The notes below the pieces were generated by a model. That model saw nothing but the letters and a program-made list of their open reading frames with translations, was not told where the DNA came from and searched no databases. A program made the position numbers and the translations under genes. DNA of 64,000 nt from Castanea sativa (taxonomy: Eukaryota; Streptophyta; Magnoliopsida; Fagales; Fagaceae): contig NC_134017.1 of assembly GCF_040712315.1 (NCBI RefSeq), positions 25,958,322-26,022,321 on the forward strand. The letters are read 5' to 3'. The first letter of the stretch is position 1, and each line of letters starts with the position of its first letter. Positions 42,435 through 52,728 of the stretch are shown piece by piece.

Positions 42435-45400
42435 CTATGGGGGGCCTGGGAAGAGAAGAGACTGAGGCAATGATGGAGTGGTTCCTTTCCAGACTTGAGC
42501 AACGCCAGCAGATTTTGCTAACTGAGCAAGCTCGTGAGCTGCTCTGTTGTGATCCCGTTTCAGGTGTTGAAGCTTCCAGGTGCAAAAGAGGAGCAAGGAG
42601 CTACGGATTCCGCAGATGATATGGCCTAGTGGACCACCTGAGATAGATGCATTCACGGATTGCACCGTTGTAAGGGAGTCTGATTCAAAGATAGCTCGGG
42701 CAATGTTCATCTCATGAGCCAGCAAAACACCACTTTCCAAGGCAAGAGCTTCGACTGCTTCAGGGGAGAAGTGGCCATGCAGAGGAGTGCTTATTGCTGC
42801 AGTAACATGTCCGCTTGAGTCACGAATAATTGCACCAATACAGGAATTAGCACCATCGGGGCTGGTAGCACCATCTACATTGATCTTATGGAATCCAGGT
42901 GGGGGAGGGGACCAGTGAGAGGCTCGGCCACCTGGCTGAAAGCTGATAGAAGAAAGTGCACCCTTGAAATCCTTAACAAGCCTCATGGCCGAGTCCCATA
43001 TCTGACCAGGGGGAAGGGAAAAATAATCATGCACAACCTGATTTCGATTATACCAGATATACCAAGCAGTGACAAAGAGCCATTCCAAGTCCTTTTGAGA
43101 ACCATTTCTGATTATTTCAAGGGCCACCTCTATCAAATCCAATGCCTGACTATCCAAGATAGCAGGTTTGCCGATCCAAGAACTCCATACCAACTTAGGA
43201 ATGTCGTATGTGAAAAGGGCATGCATAATATTTTCAGGACAATGGTCACACAACGGACATCTACCCTCGGTATTGACTCCCCTAACCTTAAGGTTCTGCA
43301 TTGTAGGAAGAGCATTCAAGCATGCCTGCCAAGCAAAGATTCTAATTTTTTCAGCAAGTTGGAGATGCCACACCTTCTTCCATAATAAAGTCCGAGGGTC
43401 ATTAGCTGAACATTCCCCCTCATTATTTGTCTCAACCATTGGGAGGGCTACATAATAAGCACTCCTAACAGTGAATTCACCTCTCCTATTCCCCAACCAT
43501 ATAAGCTTGTCATCCGGGAGAGAATAGCTGAGGGGAATGCTAAGAATGGTGTCAGCTTCGAAAGGGAGGAAGGTTTCCTTGACCAGGCCTGTTTTCCACC
43601 GCTTTGTATCATGGTCAATAAGAGCGGAGACCATGGGGAAGTCGTCAATGAAGCGGGGTGGGCTGATTGCCTTGTAGGTGGTGGGTGTCAGAAGCCATTT
43701 GTCCTCCCAAATGTGGATAGTTTTACCATTTCCAACTCGCCACCTTGTGCCCTTCCTAATTACTCCAAGACTACCATGGATACTCCGCCAAGCATATGAA
43801 GGGTTGCAACCCAAATTAGCATTGAAACGTCACAAGATGGAAAATATCTTGCCTTGTATATTCTTGAGATCAACGAGTCTGGCCGAGTAAGGAGTCTCCA
43901 TGCTTGCTTAGCTAACATGGCCAAGTTGAAAGCATGGAGGTTTCGGAAACCCATTCCCCCATGGCTTTTGGACTTGCACATTTTTTTCCATGCAACCCAA
44001 GCAATTTTTTTCTCTTGTTGCCGCTGCCCCACCAAAAATTATGTGTCATGCTTTCAAGGTCATCACATAGTCCTTTTGGAAGGAGAAAACAACTCATAGT
44101 GTATGTGGGCACAGCTTAAGCGACGGCCTTGATAAGGATTTCTTTACCACCCATAGAAAGCATTGATTCCTTCCATCCGGAGAGTTTCCTTCCCACTTTC
44201 TCTTTTATTTCCGCAAAAACCTCGTTCTTAGACTTTCCAATGATGGATGGGAGACCAAGGTACTTGGAGTGCCTAGAGTCTTGCATTGGGCCAAGGATGT
44301 CGAAAACTACTTCCTTAGTTTCCGGAGATGCATGATGGCTGAAAAATATGGATGAATTGTCCATGTTAATTTTTTGACTCGATGCAGCTTCATAGGTAGC
44401 AAGAATCTCAGTGAGCTTGTGTCATTCTTGGCTGTTAGCATGGCAAAAAAGCAGGCTATCATCGGCGAAGAACAAATGGCTCACTTGAGGACACCCCTCG
44501 GCTGATTGAGATGCCATTTAGCTCCCTATTTCGAACAACCCTATTGATGAGGAAGGAGAGGCCTTCAGCACAAAGAATAAACAGGTAGGGGGAAAGAGGG
44601 TCCCCCTGCCTAAGGCCTCTTGTGGGGCTGATGCAGCCATAAGCCTTGCCATTAATGAGAACAGAGTACGTGACTGTGGTAATACAATGCATGATTAGGC
44701 TGATCCACCGCTCGTGAAACCCAAGTTTTTCCATTACCACTTCAATGAAACCCCACTCAACACGGTCAAAAGCTTTGCTTATATCCAATTTAACAGCCAT
44801 AAAACTCTCCTTCCCCTCTCACTTGTTATTGAGATAATGCATGATTTCGAAGGCCACCAATATGTTATCCGTAATGAGGCGCTCAGTAAGAAATGCACTT
44901 TGGTTTTCAGTAATGATCTGAGGAAGCACAATCTTGAGCCTGTTGGATAGGACTTTGGCAATGTTCTTATAAACACATTGCTTAAGCTGATTGGCCTAAA
45001 GCTAGCCATTTTTGTTGCAGATTTTTTCTTTGGGATAAGAGCAATGTTAGTTTTATTTATTTCAGCAATAGGCATATTAAAATTAAGCACATTTAGCACT
45101 ATATTAACAACACTATTACCAACAATATCCCAATATTGCTGAAAGAAAATTGCTGACATACCATCGGGACCAGGAGCCTTAGTTGGATGCATTTGCTTAA
45201 TGGCAGTGATAACTTCATCTTTGGAGAACTCCTTGATCAAATCCATGTTCATTTCATCCATGACTCGAGAAGGTAATGCAGCAATTACATCTTCAAAGCT
45301 AGCTGGTTGAGACGATGTATAGATGTTCCTGAAATATTGGACCACAACATCAGCTTTAGTATCATTTGTATCATACCAAGTTCCATTGTCATCTCGGAGT

Positions 45401-46529
45401 CCCAAGATAGAGTTTTTCGTTTTCCTTTCCGAAGCTCGAAAGTGGAAGAACTTTGTGTTGCAGTCTCCTTCCTTCAGCCATTGGACTCTTGACCTTTGGT
45501 TCTAGTAGATTTCCTCACTATCAAGTAGGTCATTTATATCCTTCCTCAGACCATTTATTTCAGCCCCATAGCTGCCATCAGTATCTTGCAGGACAAGAGA
45601 TTGTAGGGCTATTCTTTTTTCCTTAATCTGTTTTGGTATCTGACCAAAGACTGAGGAACTCCAACGTGAGAGGTCAGCAGCACAATTTCTAAGACTAAGA
45701 GCGAGACCCTTAGGAGAGGTTGTGTCAAGACAGGCATTCCAAGCCTCACGTATAACCTCTTTGCACTATTCTTTGTGAGTCCACATCGCCTCAAAGTGAA
45801 AGCGACGCCTCAGTGGTGACTGCACCACTACCTTATCCGATATAAGAAGAGCACAATGGTCAGAGGTGGAGTCAATGAGGTGGTGCACTCTTATGTTTTG
45901 GAAATGGCTTTTCCAATCATCCGTTGCTAGTGCTCGATCAAGGCACATATAAATTCTGTCAGACCCCTCCCTAATATTACACCATGTGAAATTTGAACCA
46001 TTGTAGCCTAGGTTTCTAAAATTGCATAGGTTAATCACACTTCTGAAACCATCCATTTGATTTTGCGACCTCAGTGCTCCCCCTGTTTTTCACTCATTGA
46101 AACTATTTCGTTAAAATCCCCCAAACAGAGCCGGGGGAGCTGACATTGATGGTGAAGGGAGGTTAGAAGCTTCCAAGATTCATGTCTTTAGTGAGTGTCC
46201 GAATGCCCATAAAATCCAGTAACTCTCCATTTAAAACCGGTCCCAGGTTCGGTGACAATTGCATCTATGTGGTGAGGGCTATATGTCCTAATGTCAAGGG
46301 AAGTATCCTTTGTCTAAATCATTGCAAGACCACCACTCTGACCTCTACTAGAAACAAATAAACAATTTAGATGTGCCAAAGACCTCCTTTTCTTGTTTGA
46401 TTCTCTTTTATTCAGTTTTGTCTCCGCAAGGAAGACGATTTTGGGAGCCCATCGCTGCATAAATTCTCGCAGCACTCTGACTGTCCGGGGGTTCCCAAGC
46501 CCTCGGCAGTTCCAACCAAGGGCAATCAT
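42435..46529 (-). pseudogene. LINE ORF2: endonuclease, RT, zf-RVT, RNase H, broken
   Basis: Domains in order on the minus strand: APE-type endonuclease from the Met at 46529 (WNCRGLGNPRTVR, AETKL; SDHCAL near 45860); RT (KAPGPDGMSAIFFQQYW near 45180, LDISKAFDRVEW near 44780, GLRQGDPLSPYLF near 44610, FFADDSLLF near 44465); zinc-binding zf-RVT (WHLQLAEKIRIFAWQ, CPLCDHCPENIMHALF, 43380-43200); and RNase H (INVDGATSP near 42880, ESDSLTTV near 42690, DHNRAAHELA near 42530), ending at the TAG at 42435. Frames change at least four times, so it is not functional. The C-terminal RNase H marks a plant L1 subgroup. Confidence 0.93.
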
Positions 46530-46559
46530 TGCTCCCGGTGGTGCTGCGTAGCAGCCACC

Positions 46560-48000
46560 GCCGATATACTATCAAGAGGAGAGGAGCGAGGGGGTGAAAG
46601 GCGAGGGGGTGAAGAAGAAATGAATAACCTTTTTTGAGCTTTGTTTTCTTCAGTAGCTGTTTTAATGTACCTGGCCTTTTTGAACCCACGCCAAAATCTG
46701 AGTTAAGCATTTCCGTGTCTTGTGCTTGGGTTTGGTGCTGGGCCACTTGCCTAGCTATTTTCTTCAAGCTCGGCTTTTTCCTTTGTTGAAAGCCTTTAGC
46801 TGGGCCTTGCACTACCAGAGTGGCCTCAGTCTTGCATTTACATTCAAGTACTTGTCTTAATGGACTTGTGACTTCGTGGGCTTTTCCTGTTGATTGTTTT
46901 GTTTGGCCCACTGTAGAGCACTCCTCCAGCTTACTCATATTGGGCTCATGGGTGCTATCGAAATCCATCTTACGTTCACCTTGATCACGTAACTTCTCTT
47001 TTGCTTCCTTAGTATGCTTCGGCTTGTCCCATCCATCCCAATTTTCTGTCGCCTGTAGAAGCAGTATGGACTAAGATTTTTCTAAGATTTCCTTTTGGAC
47101 AGCTCCCAACGCTGAATTTTCACCAGAGGCATTTGTTTCCCCGAGGTTATCAGAGTCAAGCATGCTCGAGGTGTTCGTAGTGGCACAGTTTCCCACAGCC
47201 TCGGTGCCTTCGTTCGTCGCTGCTTGGCCTTCACTACCGATGGTCTGGGGTTTACTCGGTCCCCTTTTTGAAACCCAGCCAACTCTCATCCAATCGCCAT
47301 ATTGATGCTTTGCCTCGAGCTCGGTTGATGTTGTTGAGCAATGTTTAACATCATGCCCGATCCTTCCACAACTGAAGCAGAGCGTTGGAATCCTCTCGTA
47401 CTTAAAGGAGACCTAGTGCTTGCCACCCTCAAGGCTGGACATGAAACCCCCTCTACGAAGAGGTTTGTCCAGTTGGACTTCAACCCTGACGCGCATGAAC
47501 TTTGCTTGATCAGACTGCCAGGAACGGCTGTCCACCTCAAGAAATTTTCCAACCGTGTTTTCTATATCTTTGCCTATCCCTTCGGTCATGAACTCAAAGG
47601 GAAGCCCCCAAACTTGAACCCAAAAAGGGGTATGCGTGAATGTAATGTTTGTTGAAGAGAGACCCAGTTTCTAGCGACATAAAAGGAGGAAATTGTTTTC
47701 GAAATTCCATGGACCGCTCTTCTCGACCCATTCCAACTGAAACCTAGAACCAAACTTAAATTGCATGATGCCATAACCTACATCCACTATTCGTAAATCA
47801 AATCATAACTTCCAAGCTGCTCTGAGAGTGTTCTTGAGGGCGCGGCTATTCTGCTGGTGATTAGAAAGGAGTTTCCCAAAGAGGCTTAATGAGCACTCTT
47901 CAAGGAGGGTGCTTTGATTAGTTTGTGAAAGGCAGATTTCTTCGCCTTCTTCTTTAGTTAGCTTTAGATTTTGGAGGTCATTTAGGACTGTGTCGTCCAT
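46560..48000 (-). pseudogene. LINE ORF1 (DUF4283-type, CCHC knuckle), broken
   Basis: This is the nucleic-acid-binding ORF1 of a plant L1 element. The start MDDTVLNDLQNLKLTKEEGE at 48000 and the segment LFGKLLSNHQ...LRAAWKL fit the DUF4283 family. A nonsense codon follows WKL at about 47802, then FWVQVWGLPFEFMTEGIG (about 47620-47570), DKPLRRGGF and the CCHC zinc knuckle CFSCGRIGHDVKHC (about 47383-47340). The C-terminal part is a low-complexity linker. Several frame changes make it inactive. Confidence 0.85.
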
Positions 48001-48140
48001 GGTGGTAAGGGAAAAGGCTACTACTTATAGAGGTTTTGTTACTAGTCAAAGAACCCCAGTGAGGGGAGGGAAGTCTCGTGTCAAAGAAGAGAGAAAAGAA
48101 GCTCCTACTGGGGAGAGAAATCTTTTACTATGTTACTAAC

Positions 48141-49045
48141 TTATCATGTGTATTTTAATGTTTTTACATTGTTTACTTCCCAGCTTCTATTAGAATTGTT
48201 TACATTATTTACTAACTTATTCTTTCTCACTCAACGTCTCAAGACCTGGAGTTATTCTTTGCCATGGCTTGGGCCTTATGGTCAAACAAAAACAGAATTG
48301 TGCACAAGGAAGATAGCCTCTCCCCACTTCAGGTATGGCATATGGCAAAAAAAATTGTGGATGACTACTCGTGATATGCCAATTGGAAGTTCGACCTAAC
48401 TCTCTCCTAACTCATTTCTCTAAATGGATTCCGCCCTCTCTCGGATCCCATAAAGTGACTCTCCCTCTCCCTCTCCATTAACTCCCTCTCCGGTCACGAG
48501 CTTAGATCACCATCCGAGAGTCCGGTCGACGAGCTCAGATCACCATCCGTGAGCTCCGATCGCGATCGGCGATCTGCGAGGTCCGATCGGCGATCCGCGA
48601 GCTCCGATCATGATTTGCGAGCTCCGATTGGCGATCCGCCAGCTCTGATCGCCGATCCGCGAGCTCCGATCGGCGATCCGCTAGCTCCAATCCAGCGTCC
48701 GCGAGCTCCGATCCACGGCAAGACTCACGAGCTTCGACCAGTCAAGCACCGATCTACCAGTCAAGCACCGATCTGTGTTTGTTTGTGTATGTCTGTGTTT
48801 TTTTTTTATCATTTTAAGCACTTAAGTAGAAGCTATAACGCAATGGAGCTCATGAACTTGCTCAATATGCTAGAAAAAAGAGCGAAGGAGAAACTACCAA
48901 ATTTGGAAAGGAGCTGCTCCCTCCTTTATCTTGCCGTTTCTACTTACTGATATAATGTACTGAACTTGTTTCTCTTCCCTGCTTAGCAGGTCTCATTGTA
49001 TTGACTGTTATTGTTTTAATGAAATGTTATTCCCTTTCAAAAAAG
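48141..49045 (+). mobile_element. 5'-truncated LINE 3' fragment, plus strand
   Basis: AMAWALWSNKNRIVHKED (about 48260-48310) then LQVWHMAKKIVDDY matches the linker between zf-RVT and RNase H in the neighbouring LINE's ORF2. The 3' end, 'cattgtattgactgttattg' to 'gttattccctttc' followed by AAAAAAG (about 48995-49045), is a typical plant LINE 3' terminus. The RNase H domain that should lie between is absent; a 21 bp GC-rich tandem repeat occupies that place. The left border is uncertain. Confidence 0.65.
48551..48720. repeat. 21 bp GC-rich tandem repeat (GAGCTCCGATCGGCGATCCGC)
   Basis: 'gagctccgat' or a close variant starts at 48551, 48578, 48599, 48619, 48640, 48661, 48682 and 48703; after the first step of 27, spacing is 20-21 bp. 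Units are rich in GATC and CGATCG-type palindromes and CpG, in contrast to the AT-rich surroundings. The array is open in one frame (RAPIGDP-like heptads) but no protein family is implied. Confidence 0.9.
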
Positions 49046-49318
49046 AATTTTCCTGCCAAAGACTTAGAAAATTGACTGTTATTTCTAGCTTTGACGTTCC
49101 GTTCACAGAGGAGCTACTGGAAATTTAAAATATTTTGGAAATTTCAGTTAAGCCCCCTTAAAAATTAACCCCAAATCAAAAATAAAAATCATATTAGATT
49201 AAAAAACAAAAAATCCCTTTATATAAAAAAAAATCTTCGCCTAGAAAAAAAAAAAAAGAATTATATATTATAATTAACTATATGTTTTGTTTGACATTTT
49301 GGTGGTTGGATTGTTCAA

Positions 49319-49935
49319 AATTAAAAGTTTAAGATTTTGATGCTATCATACTGTTCAACTCCACAAACAGAATTGTTTTTAAAAAAATTTATTTTTATAT
49401 TTTTTGTCATTAACAAGATGACTTTATAATTTAATATTATTATTGATTATATATATATATGTATATATATTTTTTGCTATAAATGTCAATTACAATAAAT
49501 CATTGCTACTTATTCTTAGCTCAAGGTTTGATTGAGAGATTTCATAAATCTTTTTAGAGTTGAAGTTATTTGTTTATATGTAAATAAGTGTTATTTTTCT
49601 CATAAAAAAAAAGTGTTATTTTGTAAATTAAAAGTTTAAGATTTTGATGCTATCATACTGTTCAACTACACCAACAAAATTGCTTTTTTATATTTTTATT
49701 TTTTATATTTTTCGTCATTAACAAGATGGCTTTATAATTTTTTTTTTTGAGAAGGAGATGATTTTATAATTTAATATTATTATTGATTATATATATATAT
49801 ATATATTGCTATAAATGTCATTTACAATAAGTCATTGCTACTTATTCTTAGCTCAAGGTTTGATTGAGAGATGCCATAAATCTTTTTCGAGTTGAAGTTA
49901 TTTGTTTATTTGTAAATAAGTGTTATTTTAAAGAA
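49319..49935. repeat. 307 bp tandem duplication
   Basis: 'aattaaaagtttaagatttt' starts at 49319 and 49626, and both copies continue through 'gctatcatactgttcaact', 'cattaacaagatg(a/g)ctttat', a (TA)n tract and 'agctcaaggtttgattgaga' to 'gtaaataagtgttattt'. Divergence is modest. Copy 2 carries a small insertion absent from copy 1 (listed separately). Confidence 0.92.
49725..49770 (-). mobile_element. poly(T) micro-insertion in copy 2 of the 307 bp duplication
   Basis: Copy 1 reads 'agatgactttataatttaat' (from 49416). Copy 2 reads 'agatggctttataattt', then a T run and 'gagaagg', then 'agatgattttataattt'. The extra 33 bp is thus a T run plus a few bases and a second copy of a 16-17 bp target (two mismatches), with copy 1 preserving the empty site. 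It is interpreted as a tail-only retroposition. Confidence 0.7.
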
Positions 49936-50764
49936 TTCACGAATTATAAAAAAAGTACTGAAAATGAAAGTTTACTATCATTATTATTATTTGATAGTTA
50001 CAATAATAAGGAGAGTGAGGATTTGATCCCTAAAAACTCTATGATCTATTAGTTAAGTACAGAATTTGTGACAAATTTTACCATTTTAGTATAATATGGT
50101 TTTGATATTTAAATTTTTTTAAAAGAAGAGTTCGGTTAATGTGTGTCCTAAGAAAATATTTTAAAAATATTTTATTAAAAATTAAAAAAACTGTCAATAT
50201 TTTTTTAATTTTTAAAAAATTATTTTTAAAAATAATTAATTATTGTATGTCATAAAGACACACATTAATAAAATTTATCCTATATTTATTATAATCATTT
50301 CTATTACAATAATCACAGCAGAATCTTTTATCATGAATATTATTAAAATAAGGTTCACATCACAACAAAATAAAAGATTATATCATATACTGAGATGGGG
50401 GAGGAATACCGAGAAGACACATATAATTAAGTCTAGTGGGGCCTGTTGCGTCATCCCAGTTTGCATTTGCATAAAAGTGAGATTTGACTGATATTCCAGC
50501 CACACACTGCACATTGTCTAGAAATGCGTTAAAACGATCGAGCACGCCAACCGTTTCTAGTGCTATTTTAAAAGTGGGAGACAGACGGAGGGGTTAGGTA
50601 ATATTCGGAAAAAGAAAAGCAGTAAGAACAGAAAAGTGAGCCAAAAGAAGATTATTACGAATTGTGCTAATGACCAGTAAAAACTAAAAAATCAATGGAT
50701 TTGTTAACAGGGGTTGTTCTTGTCTCGGATCTGTTTATTTCTTTGAAGTTAAAATTTTTTTTTG

Positions 50765-50814
<50 letters not shown>

Positions 50815-51439
50815 CAAAAGATTAGTAAAAAGGAACAGTAAAACTTATGAATAATATCTAAAAATGCAATAAGACATATGAATAGTAGCAAAAATAAACT
50901 GAATAGTAAAATAAACTGACTTTTTAAGTTGGGGCCAAACATACACTTATTCTAATAACTATTATGTAACCTAAGCTTACGTTAAGAAATTATGAATTAT
51001 AGTGGTACTATTAATGTTAACTTGGTTTATAAAACATATATGATATTAGTTCAATCAGGACATTTGAAATTACTAAAACAATTTTTTCTAGAATTTTAAT
51101 GATATTGAATAAGTCAAGTTTCTCATTACACTGCTATTATGTATACAATTTTGAAAATCACTCTTAGATACTACATAAATAATATTAATTTACAACCACT
51201 GTTTGTGAAATTCTACTAAATACAACACAAAATAAAAGAATAAATTGGTCCAATAACATCTCATAAATTGAATGGGGATAGGTATACAAGATCGTTCGGC
51301 TCAATTACAATTTATTACTTTCAAGATCTTGGCATACAATATCTAAATAGAAATAGTATAAAAAATTTGCTTATTAGTTCAGAGATAAAATAACATAAAA
51401 AATTTAAACAATTTAATTTGTATGGAAAGCAAACAAAAA
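49936..51439. other. AT-rich intergenic sequence
   Basis: No gene or identified element. A (TA)n microsatellite of about 21 units lies at 50769-50810. The open frame 50667-50942 (minus) is only this microsatellite read as Tyr-Ile repeats with flanks. Confidence 0.4.
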
Positions 51440-51690
51440 CAAAATTCAAATTTAAATTTAATTAAATTTTCTTTGAGCATTGGTTATATATATATGATTA
51501 GGTTTTTGATGGATTTATATTGAACTTCTTGTTTTCTACATTGAATTAACTTACTTGGTACAAAAATTAAAAAAAAATTTACATTAAATGAGAGTCATGA
51601 GACGTGACGTAAAATTAAACTCTAATTAAATTCTAATTTTTACACTGAATTAATTAACTTGTCACATTAAATTCTAGTTCTAATTTTTCA
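51440..51690. repeat. second locus of the 5.4-6.3 kb AT-rich repeat family
   Basis: 'acttacttggtacaaaaatt', 'gtaaaattaaactctaatta' and 'aattctaatttttacactga' follow the same order as at 6100-6300 and 5770-5850. No boundaries or TSD were recognised. Confidence 0.65.
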
Positions 51691-51735
51691 CTCCATTTTA
51701 ATCATTAATTGACAAATCAAAAAGAAATTAATTTT

Positions 51736-51870
51736 GGCCATTTGGTATGGTATTTTAAGTACATTTTTTAATTTTTAAACAACATTACACGTATTTTTAC
51801 ATACTTTTTTACTCACATATACTTTTAAAAAATACAAACAATGTTATTAGAATAATTTTACCAAACGGGC
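51736..51870. mobile_element. MITE related to the one at 30.8 kb
   Basis: The left end GGCCATTTGGTATG pairs with the reverse complement of the right end, GCCCGTTTGGTAAAA. The interior ('caacattacacgtatttttac', 'actcacatatacttt') matches the 30798-30935 element in reverse or forward phrases. The TSD is unclear. Confidence 0.55.
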
Positions 51871-52669
51871 ATAATTTCCAAATGGTTGTTCTCTAAACCT
51901 TTACACTCCAATCAACGGTTACATATCATTATTAACATCTACGGTGCTATTCATTATTCTAGCACATTCTACATCATGCTTCCGTGCCCCCACAACACAA
52001 TAAAATAACGTTAATATATATCGGTTCCAAATCACACGATCACAACCCACAACTGGCACTTGATCAAAAATGTGTGTCTAGAGATAAACCAAACAAATAG
52101 AGAAACAAAGAAAATATATTCAGTCACATGCCCAAGGTCTTAACTAAAGTCACACCACACCAGAACATGAGAGAGATAAGAGAAGATGGATCCATGAGTC
52201 CATACCTTAACCAAATCAACTTGTGAGTGAGTGTAAACAATGGGCTAGATTAGAGGTGGAGATGCACCAAGCCAAAGAAGCAGACGAACCAAACCATGCA
52301 GCTGGTTAGGATTGGTGTGTGGAAGCATTTAAGAATGAGCTAGAGAGTGAGACAGAGGGGGAAAAGTTTTAATGGGTAAAATTGGGGATTTGTGATATCT
52401 GTTAAGTTATTTCAAATTTGTGATTATATTGTGTATACTTTTTGGTTTAGACAGGATTTTTATTTAATCTTAAGGTTATTTGTGTTATTGGGTTTGTTTA
52501 GTCTAGATTTATGTCCTATTTTATTTTTAATTTTGGTTTGTCTAGAGGTTATTCTTATTATTCTTGGGACAATTGGGTTTGTTTTGATTAGAGGTATTTT
52601 TTGTTATTCATGGGGCAATCGGGCAAAGTAGATAGTTTTATTTTTGGGTCTATTGGGTCATTTTTAAGC
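51871..52669. other. intergenic sequence upstream of the LRR relic
   Basis: No gene was found. From about 52380 the text is T/G-rich ('ttgggtttgtttagtctaga', 'ggttattcttattattcttg') and probably belongs to the transposon whose end is at 52728. Confidence 0.35.
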
Positions 52670-52728
52670 ATAATTTTGAAAAATCTGGGGGGCATGGCCC
52701 CCCCAGCCCTCACATAGTTCCGTCTCTG
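52670..52728. mobile_element. transposon terminus with GGGGGGCATGGCCCCCC hairpin
   Basis: Read in reverse, the end is CAGAGACGGAACTATGTGAG followed by a G-rich run; 52687-52703 is a near-perfect palindrome. Such CAGRGRCGGA termini are common in plant hAT-like elements. It abuts the LRR gene within its signal-peptide region, so its insertion probably destroyed that gene's 5' end. Only one end is visible. Confidence 0.45.

Larger units (their letters stand above)
36891..48140 (-). mobile_element. L1-type LINE, split by a copia element, with ~21-23 bp TSD
   Basis: A near full-length non-LTR retrotransposon reads on the minus strand from 48119 to 36914, minus the copia insertion (36986-42408), giving about 5.8 kb. 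The target duplication is 'atcttttctactatgttact' plus 'aac' on the left (36891-36913) and 'atcttttactatgttactaa' plus 'c' on the right (48120-48140), differing by 2 bp. The T-rich stretch at 36914-36939 is the complement of the poly(A) tail. The 5' UTR is 48001-48119. ORF1 and ORF2 both carry stops and frameshifts. Confidence 0.9.

Noticed and set aside
48549..48950. 133-codon open frame with RAPIGDP heptads
   Set aside because: It is the 21 bp GC-rich array read in frame; no start context or homology supports a gene.
50667..50942. Membrane-protein-like frame with Tyr-Ile run
   Set aside because: It is generated by the (TA)n microsatellite at 50769-50810.
34940..52728. The two CAGRGRCGGA termini as ends of one giant 17.8 kb element
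   Set aside because: They are in inverted orientation, but the flanking bases do not form a target duplication and the enclosed DNA is a mixture of unrelated elements.
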